Assembly (NCBI GenBank): GCA_963969365.1 | Contig: OZ017751.1 | Span: 1,116,001-1,180,000 of the forward strand | DNA from: Asterochloris sp. CNOR1 | Lineage: Eukaryota; Chlorophyta; Trebouxiophyceae; Trebouxiales; Trebouxiaceae | Length of the DNA: 64,000 nucleotides | Reading direction: 5' to 3' | Shown here: positions 44,101-56,385 of the stretch, piece after piece | How positions within the stretch are numbered: the first letter of the stretch is position 1 | Layout of the letters: each line of letters opens with the position of its first letter | Notes under the pieces: generated by a model | Database searches by the model: none | Seen by the model: only the letters and a program-made list of their open reading frames with translations | What the model was told of the DNA's origin: nothing | Translations under genes and position numbers: made by a program

Positions 44101-44726
44101 GCAGGTGCATCGTCTCAGCCTCAACCGGGCGCGGCGTGTTTGATGGGAATGTCAAGGTTGAGCAGCTTGCACAGAAGACAGATGCCCAGCAGCTGAGCCG
44201 CAACCTGCTGCTGGTGCCCCGCGCAACAGTGAATGTGAAGCCCAACCTCCAGATCATCGCAGATGATGTGAAGTGCACCCATGGCTGCGCCATCAGTGAT
44301 CTTCCTGAGAAAGAACTGTTCTACTTCAGGTGAGGGCCTTTGAGTGAAAATGTCACAGGCCTGGTGTGTGTCTCAGGCAGGGCAAATGAGGCATCTTGTT
44401 TGCTGCCTGCCAGACTTCTGACAGCTTGCAGTGCTCTGGAGGTGTGCCTGCAGTTGCGCGTATCACATGAGCATTGCTGTATCACCCTCTGCACAATAGT
44501 AGCTGAAGCAAAGCCTTCATTTGTGGAAATTTGCAGCAGCCTGACTTAGTCTGCCTGCAGGGCGAGGGGGATTGACCCTGATGCGGCCCGCCAGGTGCTG
44601 GTGTACTCCTTTGGGAATGAAGTGACGCAGCATTTCAAGCACAAGCAGCTCATGTCACGCATCCAGTCTGCCATCAACACGACCCTAGCGAAAGCACCCG
44701 TCGCGCTGTCAGGTGCCACAGAATGA
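41166..44726 (+). CDS. SUFD: SufD, plastid Fe-S cluster scaffold subunit
   Basis: Nine exons close in phase to 502 aa: 41166-41407, 41555-41672, 41974-42162, 42436-42568, 42979-43156, 43446-43581, 43748-43869, 44105-44329, 44561-44726. Residues 1-50 are Ser/Arg/Gln/Ala-rich and free of acidic residues until DGKVEDKW, as in a chloroplast transit peptide. Family landmarks follow: EEYRFTDLTPLLR, SRLVVVDGVL, GGPFGVLNGALARDVVVVV, SPRLLVHLGSSASLELIEEH, YILTEACLGAAIARHDISIN, LCGDRQLHDVHSKLRL, GRGVFDGNVKVEQLAQKTDA, VKPNLQIIADDVKCTHGC and RGIDPDAARQVLV. SufD pairs with SufB (with SufC ATPase) in the SUF system that builds Fe-S clusters for photosystem I and other plastid proteins. The ADDVKCTHG-ISDL region, near residues 440-455, is the core of the beta-helix interface. 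Intron 4 contains two decayed copies of the start of exon 5. Confidence 0.97.
42781..43045. repeat. Tandem triplication of SUFD exon 5 start
   Basis: The start of exon 5 (42979; CAGTCCCCGCCTGCTGGTGC) is preceded in intron 4 by a copy at about 42865-42930 (CAGTCCTCGCCTGCCGGATG) and an older one at about 42781-42835 (CAGCCTCGCTTGCTGGTGCA). The aligned GCAG positions are 42781, 42892 and 43006, a period of 111-114 bp. The oldest copy still reads PRLLVHLGEESLL in one frame against PRLLVHLGSSASL in the exon. Confidence 0.85.
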
Positions 44727-45051
44727 TTCAAACGCATCAGTCTTTCTGCCAGAAGCAGTTACTGACAGCGACGAGCAGGGTGCCTGCTGCTTCTTGTGCT
44801 GCCTGCTCGTCCAGTATGCCACAGAAAGCTCATCTCAATATATTATCTGAAGTGCCAGTAATCAAGCCTAACTGTGTTCTGAATTTCACCGTAATGTCCA
44901 CAAGGCAGGGTCAGCCCATGCTAGCAACTCTCAAAACTGGTGGAGGGAATTGTCAGATTCCTTGGCCGGTATCTGCTCGCCTGTGGCATGCCACACGTCC
45001 TGTGCTCCGCTGCATAGCTGCAGGCAGCTGCTGCAGTGGCACTGACACTGG

Positions 45052-48000
45052 TCACTGTGCTGCAGGTGGTTGGTACCGGGCTGTATATGGTGTGCCAGGT
45101 GCTGAGCTGCTTCTGGGTGTCTCCCTGGGGCCGACTGCACTGTCTGGAGTGTCAGGGGCACGGGTGCTGCTGGGAGTGTTGGGGCTGCCGGGCTGCAGCA
45201 GCTTTCTCTCAGACTGCGCGTGGTGCTGTCCGTGCTTGATGACTAGGTATGTGGCTCCACAGATGAGGACAGCTGCTGCGAGGCTTCCCACCACTGCACC
45301 AGCTATCATACCTGCATCACAAACAGGGTATCTTTTGTGAGGCTTTGATCAAACCACTCCAGCAATGTTGCAGGTAGAATTGTCTCCTTCTACCACATTG
45401 TTCTGCAGATGTTATGCACCACTGCACGCACAGCATGTGCACCTTTGCGGGAGCGATGGCGGAAGAAGCATGCATGCACAGCGTCCCAGGACAACCTCGT
45501 GTGGCTGACTGCAAAGCTGGTGCCATCCTGTAGCAAACGGGGCGCCAGGCCTCGAGCTCAGGCAGACATTCACATGCATGGCCTGTGGGACAGCAGCCGC
45601 ACTCACCGGCTCTGGAGGTGCTGGTGCCAGAGGCTGTGGTGGAAGACACGGTGGTGGCTTCCACACTCAGAGGCGCAGTCTGCACCGCCACAAACACCGG
45701 GCGCACCCCTGAGGCGCACACCTCGTTGGCACCTGTAGGCAGGCAGAAGGTCAGGGTTGAGCACTTGCCTCAGCGGACGTGGTGCTAAGAAGCTTGCACA
45801 GCCCATTGCTGTCAACCAGCACAGCCAGGCGTCAAACTAACAGGCTGCAAGCCCACAGGCACCATGTCCTAGCCACATAGAACATGCAATTCCTCGCTTT
45901 GAGCTAAAGACCCACCAACTGGCCGATCTCCGTCCGATGTTGACGCTGCACAGCGTAGTGCTGCGCCAACAAAGCCAGGGCCTGCCTATTGTGCGCACCT
46001 GAGCTGAACACCTTGCACAGCACCCCGCTGTCATACAGGCCGCTAAAGACCACGCTGTCCCCATTGCTGGCAGCTAGGTACATGGATGACACCATCTGGT
46101 TCTGCCACCCGCTGTACAGGTTGAGGGACTGCAGCAGGCCGGTGGCAGAGTCCATCTGGGCGATGTAGGCACCCTGACCGTCCACGCCCAGCTGGGAGGA
46201 GAAATTTGTCTGCATGGGTCAGAGAAATAACCTCGCTCTCACTCTCAGACAGAAGGTTTGCAGACTGCAACAACAGATCTGTATGACACAGTCTGCGGCA
46301 CTTTTCAGGATTGGTCCACCAAGGTGGACAGGAGCTTTGCGACTGAGGTCATCAACCACAACTCAAATGGAACTGCTCCACAGGGGAAAATGTCAGCGCA
46401 ACGTAGGCTCTCTGGCCATGCGGGCCCAGCCGATTGGAGGAGTGGCTTTGCATGCTTGTCATTCAGAGCAAGAGCTTCCGGCCCAGCTTCCAGGCCACAG
46501 CCATGGGCTGTTGGCGCAGGCTCAAGCGGCCCGTCTGGCTGTGGTGCCACCCCGCATCGTGGGAGAGGTTGGGCTGCTTGGCTGGCCAGTGCTGCATGCC
46601 TGCCAAGCATCAATCTGGGGCAGTGGGGCTGGAGCATCCAGGGTGCAGCATGGCCCGCTGGTGCCCCGGCCAGGCCTGCCTGGGCAGCCTCACCTCGACG
46701 GTGGTGATGCTTTCCCCGTCCTGGACGAAGGTGATGGGGCTGGGGGACCAGGCGCCCCCGACCACGTACAGGGTCGTGCCTGTGGGGTTCAGCACGAGGG
46801 CAGACGCGTCCTGGGAGCCAGAACCTTGCAGTGCCGACCACCAGTTGAGCTGCAGGCCAGCATGGCCAGGCATTTCAGTCTTGAGCAGTGAAAGCAGAAC
46901 TGTTTCCTTGGCGGGCCGTTGTGTGCAGGCGAGCAGGGCTCTGCGTTTTGTAGGAGGCCTGCATGTGCTGCTGCCCCATTTTGACAGCTCACTGGCAATG
47001 CTGACCACTCAAGGAGTGCGGCAGCAGAAGGCAAGAGGCATGCAGACCCATGGCTGATGCAGCATGTGCGAATAGCCTGCCCAGAACACCCCCACACGTT
47101 CTTAGAGCAGACCCTTCCATGGAACAGGTATCTGCCACCCACCTTCATATGGGTGGTCAGTGACAGAATAAGCCCAGCAGCATAGGCTTGAGTGGCACCG
47201 CTGTCTGTGGTGCCCACAATGGTAGACGCAATGGTGGCGCTGCCAGAGTAGGTGGCTGCCAGGTAAATGCTGTCAGAGCTGACTGCCAGGTCGCCCAGGG
47301 TCATGGCCGCAGCTGTGGTGGAGGTGGAGTCTAGCAGCAGGGGCCCAGCGTCATTGGACGAGCTGTCCAGGGAGGTTCGGAAGATCAGAATGGCTGCGGT
47401 GTTGTTAGCCACCTGCTGGGTGCAAGCTTTGCCTGACTCAGATAGAAGAGTGGTGCCTTTGGGCAGGTGACTGGTGACAGGCAGGAACCCATGGCAGGCA
47501 CAGACCAGGTCCTGTCGAAATTCTCAAAGCTACAGGTCTTCAGGGCAGAGCCGCAGTGCTCTGCAAGCAAGCCGTCGGATGGGCGCGCATAGACAGGCAT
47601 GGCATCTCACAACAACGTGCCAGCCTGACATGAGTAACCCATGTAGCTGGTGCTGTGGCAGTGCAGATAGTGGGGTTCCAGCAGTCGGCCAGAGGCCGCA
47701 GCTGCCACTGTCAGGGCCGCAGGTGTACACAGAAAGTAATCAGCTAGTGCTGACATGCACAGCCCACCTGGATGGTGCCATTCTGAGGGAGTGTCAGGCC
47801 AGCAGGGCCGTCCACCTCCACCGCCACGCTTGCCACGCTGCTGAGGACCTGCAAAATGCAGGCACAAGGCAAGTCTCATCCACTGCGTGCCGCATTGCCT
47901 GGTGGGCCTGAGTGGGCTTTTTCCTGTGTGCAACTTCACGGCCCAGCACCCCAGCCTGTGTCGACCCATACATGCAGCCAAAAAGCCACAGCTACAGGCA

Positions 48001-50339
48001 GCTGCAGCATAAAGGCTTCTGTCATACTGTCATACAGGCAGCTGCCCATCAGGCTCCCCACCTTCAGCTTGATGGCATTGACATATGTGGCTGTGCTGCT
48101 GCAGTTGGCGATGCGGGCCTCTGTGCCTGCCAGAGGTCCTGGGCCGGAAGCCAGTGAGGATATAAACAGGGTGCTGTCAATGGAGGCATCCGTCCCTGCA
48201 CAGCATTTAGTCCCTCAGCTATGTTTCCAACATCTTGGGCAAGCAGCCCGTGTGACAGCAAGCCATGCAAATGAATCTGCAGACCTCTAGATGACAGCAA
48301 GGCTTGCTCAGCTTTAGTGGGGCACGCGTTGGCTGCTGCAGTGTTGCTGTGCAAGGTAGCAGCCTGATTCATTGCCACTGGACTGCTTGATTGTGCAACT
48401 CAGAAATCTGCAGCAGGTAGTGCTACGCTGCAAGCCGGCCAGCAGCATTGCCTCTGGACGCCACTGACGCCATAATGACATGCTTGGGAGACATGTCAGG
48501 CACTGCACCCCGCACAACAGCGGAGAAGCCACCCCATATCCATAAAGATGAGCCAACTGGTGAAGTCAAGCAGTGCAACAGGTCCCTTGCCCTCACCTGC
48601 CTGGAAGCCAGCCGCATACATCACACCGTTGGCTGAGTGAGTTACAGAGAACAGAGACTCCAAAGTCCCTGCACCTCCATACCGGCGTGCCCAGCTAATG
48701 CTGCCAGTGCCCACCATCAGCTCCAGGGCAAACCCATCAGTGGTGCCCTGCACCCACGACAACACTCCTTGAGGCATGCAGGCAACCAGAACAGCAGCCT
48801 GCGCAGGCCACACATGCCCAGCTCAGTGGCGCAGCGCAGCAGTCAAGGGCAGCTGACAGGTGGCAGCACATGGGGCAATCCATCAATCGTTTCCAGCACC
48901 CAGCAAAGCACGTGCTGCTATCCAGCAGCAGCTCCGGAGCAGTCATTCATGAGAGACTCATCCAGCAGAGCATTGCCTTGCAGCAGTGCATCTTGATGCA
49001 GCTAGTGACATGATGAGCACCTCACCTGGCTGGTCAGAGTCCAGGCATTCCCCATGTTGAGGGTGCCAGCGAACTCCCCGGCCAGGACGAGGGTTCTGGT
49101 GATGGGGTTGACGCTCACGCTGTGGACAGCCAGCTGCTGCTCTGCTGTGACACCAGCCTGCAGCAGGCCGGGTCTGGCTGCTTGAAGTGAATGGCACGAA
49201 ACAACAACCTAGGTGCTGGTTGCAACATTGCATCATGAGCAGGTGATGCCAGCCTGCAGGGGCCCAGGGGAGGACGGGCGGTTCGACAGGACATGATGAT
49301 ACATGGTGCCCTGCAATGGTACGGATGTATGATCTGGGTGCTGGTGGTGCCGGCAGCAATGCTTCCTTCATAGTCGGCCCCAGGCAATGTTGAGGGACCT
49401 ATGGGGCATGCTGCTCAGCAATGCCCCGCGATTGTGGGCATTAGGCGCACCTCAAATCGCCGCATGCCTGAGCTGGTCTCATGGTGTGCAGCTGCTTCAG
49501 CCCCGACAGCAGGCCAACAAACACGCACAGGCACAGCAAAGCACAAACTGCGCACCATGAGGTTGACAGCCCAGGTAGGGCTGCTGTAGGAGGTAGATGG
49601 GTATCTGAACACCAGGATGGACTGTGTGGTCGCAGTCAGGCTCTTGCTTCCTGCTGCAAAGGAGCCTGTCAAGGCGACCACCACCACATAGCGGTTGCCA
49701 GAGCTGTCTGCTGCCACAAAGCTGCGCCGCGCAGTCGCGTTGTTGCCGCCCAGGGCGTAGGCAGCCAGACTGGCTTCTGCAGGGCGGGCCGGGGGATACG
49801 GCAGCGTTTAAGGGCGGCACACCAGGCTGTCGCTCAGCCAGACAGGGAAACGAGCGACTCCTTGGTACTGGGCAGCATTGCAGGAATGCCACATCAAAAC
49901 AATGCTCTCAGTCGATCTTGAGATAAGCTGGGCCATGGCCCTTATGCTGGGCCTGGGCCAGTTTGTGGTGACAGAGCCAGGAGCTTGGGGGCCGCTGAGG
50001 GGTGAAGAGTGTCTTTTGGGATACATGTTGCAGGCACAGGACCAGGGCAGAAAAAGGAGTGTCACCTGTGGAGCTGGTGTCCAGGAGAGCTCTGTGGTGA
50101 GGGAGTCTGGGGGAAAGAACGCCCTGCTGCAGGCCGTCAGCTGCCTGTGAGGCGTTGTTCACGCAGCCCATGCGCTCAAGGGCTGGTTTGTAGACATTCT
50201 GCAGGTAGCTGTGCTGCGCCAGGCTCTCACTGAGGGCATCGCACTGGCTGCTGCTGGCTGAGGGCTCCCATGCCTGGACTGCAGCTGCCGCAGCAAGAGC
50301 ATAGCACAGGACAGCGGCCTGCGGCATGAACACCACCAT
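45052..50339 (-). CDS. Type I membrane protein, propeller-like ectodomain
   Basis: The ATG at 50339 opens a signal peptide (MPQAAVLCYALAAAAAVQA, cleavage expected near residue 23) and the TGA at 45054-45052 closes the frame. Between them about a dozen minus-strand exons repeat a motif of the form D-x-x-G-x-x-Y/V-hydrophobic-G-x-(F/Y)-x-G: AADSSGNRYVVVVALTGSF, NPITRTLVLAGEFAG, THSANGVMYAAGFQAGEG, SSDSIYLAATYSGSATI, NPTGTTLYVVGGAWS, and SNGDSVVFSGLYDSG. This resembles the blades of SBBP-like beta-propellers. The last exon has a membrane span (AGAVVGSLAAAVLICGATYL) and a short Ser/Pro-rich cytoplasmic tail with repeated S/T-P sites (PNTPSSTRAPDTPDSAVGP), likely phosphorylated. Adhesion, cell-wall contact or sensing at the surface is inference. 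Individual exon borders were only partly checked. Confidence 0.68.
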
Positions 50340-50750
50340 ATGTGGCAGGAGGCCTGGCTGCAATTAAGGACCAGAGCAGGCAAATGCAGGTCAAGCCCAC
50401 ATGGGCCATTGCTGTGCATGCTGCCTGAGCTCTGCAGCAGGACCCACCAGCATCTGGCTTGCCTCAGTGTCCCTGAGCTTTGAGAAGGCTCAGCAGGCTG
50501 TGATGCTGTCAACCTTCGGTTCAGGCAGGCGGGCGTGATTTCGTATGTCGACTGTGAGGTGGCAGTGAAGAATCACTTGATCAACTGCCCCTGTTGTGGA
50601 TGAGCAATCAGAAGCCCTGACATGTCACAAAGCAGCTCAGGTTGAGCAGTTTTCTTAGAAATGTCGTTAGGATTTAGATTCGGGTCAACCCATGCATGCC
50701 TTCGACTTTAGGAGTGCTGAGGTGCCACAAAGCTTGTGATGGAACCTGTA
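50340..50750. other. Gene-free stretch
   Basis: About 400 bp between the type I membrane protein start and the presumed 3' end of the WD-like gene, both on the minus strand. It probably holds the promoter of the former and the 3' UTR of the latter. Nothing specific was seen. Confidence 0.35.
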
Positions 50751-53700
50751 TCAGAGATGTGATGTGTGGACGTCTTGCAGGGCCAATCTCACAACAGCAG
50801 CAATTTTGCTGCGAGGCCTTGCGAGGCCAGACTCACCTGGCATGGCAGGATGCTGAACTATCAGCATTTGAGCTGGCTGTCTGCTGGTGCTGCCGCCCTG
50901 GCAGGCACTGACCTCAGCTGCTAGCAGGGCTACTGTCTCTGGCTGCTGTGCCAAGAAGGCCGTCAAAGGGCTGTGATGCACGGCATGTAGGGCCCACACA
51001 TGCCATGTTGCATGTGCAGACTGGAAAAGTAGCACCCCGCTGCAGGCAGAAAGGGCAGCATTGGACCAGGTGTGTGGCCTGTGCCTTGAGGATGTTCGCG
51101 GCAAAGTACATGCTTCGCAGGTGACCAGCAACCTGACCTGCAGTCCCATACTGCCACAGCGCCTGCAGAGGAGCAGCCAGCTATCCGCGACTGAGCAGCA
51201 TTGCACCAAAGTAGCTGCACTGTGTCCCCAAAGGGCTGCTGGGCCTGCTCAAAGTCAGAATGGCCCAAGCAGGTCTGCCAGTCCAGACTGAGGCTGAAGC
51301 TGCGCACATTGCCGTCCATGCCTGCAGCAACAGCAGAACATGTCAGCAGAACACTAGCAGGCCAATGCTCTGCAAGTGGTGCTGCATGCCCAGCAGAGGG
51401 ACCAGGCTTGCTCCTGCACGGCTGACTACATTATGCACTGAGCAAAGTGTCTCTGCCTGTCTTACGACGAACAGCACTCAATGGTGTGGAGGTCTGTGGC
51501 GCACCTCCTGCCAGCAGGCTGCCATCCTGAGCAGCCAGAACACAGGGAGCCGTCTGCTGCACCGGCAGCGCCAGCAGCAGCTGCAGGCGTCCTGGGCTGT
51601 CTGGGTGCAGGCGAAACAGCGTCACCGCTGGCTGGTGGGCCCCTGGGCAGCCTGGAACCGCTCGTTGGACTGCAGGCTGAATGCTTGCGCTGAGGTGTAT
51701 CAATGATGACAGCACCAGCACAGGCCGGTCCCTGCAGTGGCACGTTCAGTATCATGCAAACAGCAGCACAGGTTTTCCCCCTCTACCCACAATGCCTTTG
51801 CTGTCACAGCTCTTGCAATGCGCTGCTGCTAGCCTCCTGTGCCACCAGCCAGGCATCAGCAGGCTAGAGATGCATCCCTCCAGCAGTACAAGAAGTCAGC
51901 TGCTGTCCTGTCCTAGAGCATCACATCCATGCTCACCTGACAGTTACCACCATGAGGCAATGCTGCTCCTTTGACCTGTGGCACGGTGAAGCTGCGGTGG
52001 CATGCCAGGCAGCCTCTGCCACAGCCAGCACACCCACGCTGGTGTGGCCCAGCTCCAGTAGCATCAGCCGGCAAGCAGGGCTGCTGGGGACCCCTGTGCA
52101 GACTGCAGCAAACCTGCAAATGCAGATGTTGTGGGCCCCTGAGGGCAGCCACTGTGTCTTAATGCTGCAGTCTGCAGGAGCAAGTTGCTGAACAATGCTC
52201 CACACAGCCAGCCCCAGTCACTTTGACAAGTGTGCAGAAAATTTGCAGATTCCCCGCAGCCTGCTGCCAAGGCTGGTTAACAGCATCCCCAGCCTGCCTA
52301 ATGGGCTCAATTTTGGTAACATAGAGCAAGGCGGAAACCAGAACGGGTCAAAGCATCTGTGCACGGGGTGATAATTCCAGCGCCTACTGCACCTGCTGTC
52401 CAGCGACATGCTGAAACCCTGCACAGGATCCTGGAAGCTTAGCTGCTCGGAACCCAGCTGCAGAAGCCTGCTTCCATCTGTTCTTCGCACAGGGCTGCCA
52501 GCCAAGCGCTGTGCCCCAGCTATCAAGACAGGCTCTGCAGCTAGACACTGTGCCTCAGCAAGTGCTGCAGACTCTTTGTGAGCAGAGACCTGCCCTGGCT
52601 CCGCCCGGGGGCTGAGCGCGTATGGAGGTGCCATTTGGCTTGGGACGCCTTGCTCCATAGCAGCCCTGCCCTCTGCAGCCTGGAGCAGGCTGCGGCTTGC
52701 AGTGGCCTGCGAGGTGCCAGCAGGCATGTCGCTGGCAGGCCACTCTTCCTGTGCAGCCACGGCTTGCGCTTGGTTGCCAGCAGGTGACACCTCACCGTGC
52801 GGGCTGTCCGCCTGTGCAGCCTTGGCTTGTGCAGCTTGGCCGTGCCAGCCACCAGGAGAAGGCTGCAACTCGCCATCAGGCACCCAGCCGCCCAGGGCTT
52901 CCTTCTGTTCGGCCCCAGCCTGTGGAGCCTGGCTGTGGCGGCCGGCAGCAAGCCTGCTGCTGGCTGGGCCTTCCCCCTGTGCATCCATAGGCTGTGCAGC
53001 CTGGCCCTGGCTGCCAGCAGCAGATGAATGCCAGCTGTTGGCAGGCACCCCGCTGACACCCCTGTTCTGCCCTTTGCTGGGCAGCCCATCGTGGCCTGAT
53101 GCTGCAGCGGGAGTCTCAGGCACGCAGCCGTATCCCTGTGGCACGAAGGCAGCCTCTGCCCGCGGGGAGCTGCCTGCACTTGACCTGCTCTGAGGCGCTG
53201 GCACATCAACCTCCATGACGCACTGGCCGCTATCGCCTCCAACAGGGCTGCCTGCAAGCCCGCTATTGACTGCTGCACCACCGTCGACTGCGCTCTGTGC
53301 TGCTTGAGCCCCATCACCAAGTTCGCCCTCTGCGGCGTCTCCCAAACTGTCAAGAGCACCCTGGGCTGCTGCTTGCACCTTCAAGCAGCTCTCCTGGGTC
53401 TGAAGTGCCGCCGCAGCTGCAGCTCTGGGGCTGAGGCTGCCCTGGGCTGTACCATCAGGCCGCCAGGATGGGGCTGTTGGCTCAGCAGCGTCTTCCCAGG
53501 GCAGAGCTGGTGGTGGAGCAGTGTCCACCCATGGCAGAGCTGGTGATGCAGCACGGCTGTCCCAAGGCGCCAGCGCTGATGGAGCTGCGTGCTGGCGGCT
53601 GAGCAGGTGCACAGGCAGCAGATCATGGCTAAGCAGACTATGGCTGTTCAGCCCGTCATTCTCCGCCGCCTGTGCTGGCCGTATCTGCAAACCCGCAGGG

Positions 53701-54936
53701 GCAGCGCTGCCTGCCCTGGCTTGGCAAGCGTCCGGCATTCCAGCTTGCCCTGCAGCCTGCCCCTCAAGGCTTCCCAGATCGTGACGGGCTATTGATTTGC
53801 GGCTCTGCTGGTGATGCTGCTTAGCCTGCCTGCCCAGCAGCAGGCTTGTCAGCCCACCAGAGGGCTGCTGATGCTGCTCGGCTTGCCTGCTCGACTGCAT
53901 GCCCGCCGGCCCGCTGGAGGGCTGCAGCAGCAGCTGGGGCTTGGCGCTCACACCAGCAGCTGCTGCAGCTGGCCACCTGTTGCCGTTGCGCCGCTGCCGC
54001 TTCTGCTGCTGGTCTGTGTCTGTGGGGGGCGCTATAGGATCCTGCAGGAAGCCAGGGAGGCTTGCATGGCACTCCCAGCTGATTTGTAGGCTGGGCTGCT
54101 GAGTCATTCATACGTCCACCCATGATCTGTGTGGCACCCTCTAAAGGCACCGATGAGAGGCTACGGAGCTGGAATGAAGCCATCGTAAACCTCCAAATAC
54201 CTGAGGCAGTGAAAGGGTCACAGGGCTATGCCGTCATGCGCTGAGCCTGACCTGCAGGCCTCTCTCCCGCAGCGCCACCTGCTGCCTCCGGCAGCTTAAC
54301 TCTGGCACCTCTGTGGCCTGTGACGGGATGGATAGGGGCTCCTCAGCAGTGGCCCCTCGCTGTACCGCCCGACTGAGCTTCTGCCTGAGCCTATGTTGGG
54401 CCTGTGTGGCGTGCAAGCCAGGCGCTGGCAGCTTGTGCCTGGCTGGAGTTTGGAACAGCTCAGGCCTGGCCAGCTCTAGCAGCACGCTGTCAACTGCAGC
54501 CTGGGGCGGTCCCTGATCCTGTGTGTTTTGCTCATGCTGATCCTCCAGGCTTGCTCCTGCAGCCTTTGCCTCCAGTGCTACATGGCTGCCACTTTCACCT
54601 GCAGCAAGCTTGGGCTGCAGACTGGCTGCTACAGCCTGAGGCTTGCTATGCTGTGCAGGCTCCACGGGAATTGACCCCTTCTTGCGCCGCCATGGCGTTG
54701 TGACAGGACTGATATGATCCAGGGGACTGGTTTGTGCCTGAGCCGAGGACTTGAGCCTCTCCTGCGTCAACTGCAGCATGAGACCGAAGAATAGATGCAG
54801 CAGCTCTGCCTAGTCTCGGTGGCTCTGTCCCAGGCGCTACCTGAAGCATCTCCAGGATGGCTGCCTGCTTCAGTAGCAACATGCCCCTGCAGTCTGTGGG
54901 CTTCCCCCTCAGATCTTGGACCCATTCGAGCGACAT
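50751..54936 (-). CDS. Large low-complexity protein with WD40-like C-terminus
   Basis: A start ATG at 54936 (MSLEWVQDLRGKPTDCRGM, then LLLKQAAILEML) is followed by an exon at about 54775-54252 (LTQERLKSSAQAQTSPLDH). Next comes a very long Ala/Gln/Ser/Gly-rich exon, about 54170-52218, with no regular domain. Downstream exons at about 52190-51920 (LELGHTSVGVLAVAEAAWHA), about 51700-51480 (AVTLFRLHPDSPGRLQLLLA, LAAQDGSLLAGG) and about 51320-51130 (MDGNVRSFSLSLDWQ, IAGCSSAGAVAVW) look like WD40 propeller blades. The layout, low complexity followed by a C-terminal propeller, occurs in several scaffold proteins; I cannot name the family. The 5' start is 102 bp below the CCB stop, so a fusion with that gene or a different first exon is possible. 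The 3' end is uncertain. The long exon is extremely rich in CAG/CTG-type triplets. Confidence 0.55.
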
Positions 54937-55037
54937 ATGGCTGGGCTTCAGAGAGCTGATCGGGAGTGGCGCGAAAGGCACTAGGTCTTCACTGCATGAT
55001 GCGCATGACTTTGCTTTCAATCTGCAGGAGTACAGCC

Positions 55038-56319
55038 TCACATTGTCAATGAAAGCTTCTCAGCAATACTCTTAGCCCAGGCACGCCCTTGTTGTGTCCA
55101 TGCTCTTGGTGTGTCTGACAGGAGCAGCAGCACTGCCTGCTGGCCGTTGCTGTTTGCTGTAAAAGGCTGCACCAGAAGGGATTTACATGAGGGGGACAGC
55201 TGCTCCCAGATCTGTCCACCAGCACCAGCAATTGATGCTGAATCCGGATGAAACACCTGAGACTGTTCAGGTGTGACAACTTTCTGTGCCCAGGACATCC
55301 CCTGCAGGACAGCAAAAACCTTGTTAGCATGGCAACGCTGGCATCATTGCATCGGAAGCATGTCGCTGACCTTGCTGAGAGCCTCAAGGGCGTCCTTTGA
55401 ACTCCTCCCAGCCATCACTGACTGAGCAAAAACACCGCGAGCCAGGAAAACTCTGCTTTCTAAGCTGATAATGACGCAGCTGGTGTTCGTGTTTCTCATG
55501 AGAGCAAAAGAACTCCAGGCGGCATCCTGCAGGGCACAGGATCTGTACCTAACATCACCTGATGGTGGCAGATACATACCGATGGACCATCTGCTAGGGC
55601 TTCTCAGTGCTCCTGGTACAGCACTCTTCACACGACAGCATACGTGCCTGTTTGGCTGAATCTGGTATCTCATCTGCAATGGCCAGCAGAGAGGCTGTCC
55701 CAGCGGGTAGGGAGGAGGCAGCTGGCCGACCCCGCCCCGGCTGCAGCTCCTTCAGTCGCTGCTCCACTGTGGGAGTGATCAATGCCACAGCTGCCAGGGC
55801 AAGTCCCAAGGCCTCTGCTCGGGCCTGCAAGTGCACAAATGGACTGTGACATTGAGACGTGTTTCCTGGTAGCAGCAGGTGTCACAGCATTGTGCACCAG
55901 CAAGAGCCAGAGAGACCTGGCAGCAGCAGCTTCTAGCATGACCAGACCCCTGCCCTCACCTGAGCAAGTGCTGGGCTGCTGGACCCAAAAGCATGATTGA
56001 GCACCAGCAGAAGCAGGCAGAGCACGCCAATCACTCGTGGGATGTTGGCATCATCAAAACCAGGAATGCCCAGAGTGAACCTGAACACTGCCAGGTCGGG
56101 CTCATTGCTGCCTGCACAAGTAATGAGGTGTGACCTGATTGAGTTGCTGGTGCTGCCAGCAGGATGCTTACCTGATGCGCACACAGTATGACGATTAGCG
56201 TTCTTGTTCAGTACTTTATGTCTCCAGCCTCTGCCACAACCCCTGCTGGAAGGGTGCAAGATTCCTTTGAGAGGCACCAGGGGGCAGCTCAGCAATGCGT
56301 GAGGCCTGTTGCACTGCAT
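55038..56319 (-). CDS. Cytochrome b6f cofactor assembly factor, CCB2/CCB4 type
   Basis: Five minus-strand exons close in phase to 298 aa: 56319-56172, 56111-55960, 55824-55648, 55526-55371, 55301-55038. The first exon (MQCNRPHALLSCPLVPLKG, Arg/Lys-rich, no acidic residue) is a plausible chloroplast transit peptide. The mature part matches the CCB2/CCB4 pattern: PDLAVFRFTLGIPGFDD, a membrane span GVLCLLLLVLNHAFG, then ALGLALAAVALITPTVEQRL, RNTNTSCVIISLESRVFLAR and, near the end, LLLLSDTPRAWTQQGRAWAK. In plants and Chlamydomonas CCB2 and CCB4 form a thylakoid heterodimer needed for covalent heme c(i) attachment to cytochrome b6. I cannot tell CCB2 from CCB4 by eye. Intron 3 has no GT donor that keeps frame; AAACAG|GCACGT (GC at 55647-55646) does. 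It is head to head with the 65-aa gene. Confidence 0.82.
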
Positions 56320-56385
56320 GCAGCAAGTTTGACTTGCACTTGTGACCCACTGCAGCCTGCCTGACCTGCCATCGTCGCTGAGGCT
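56320..56385. promoter_or_regulatory. Very short divergent promoter region
   Basis: Only 66 bp lie between the CCB start codon (minus, 56319) and the start of the 65-aa gene (plus, 56386). Transcripts from the two genes should overlap at their 5' ends, or an unseen upstream exon moves one start. Confidence 0.4.

Noticed and set aside
52541-53359. Second long minus-strand frame inside the WD-like gene
   Set aside because: It overlaps the long low-complexity exon in a different frame. CAG/CTG-rich sequence keeps several frames open by composition alone.
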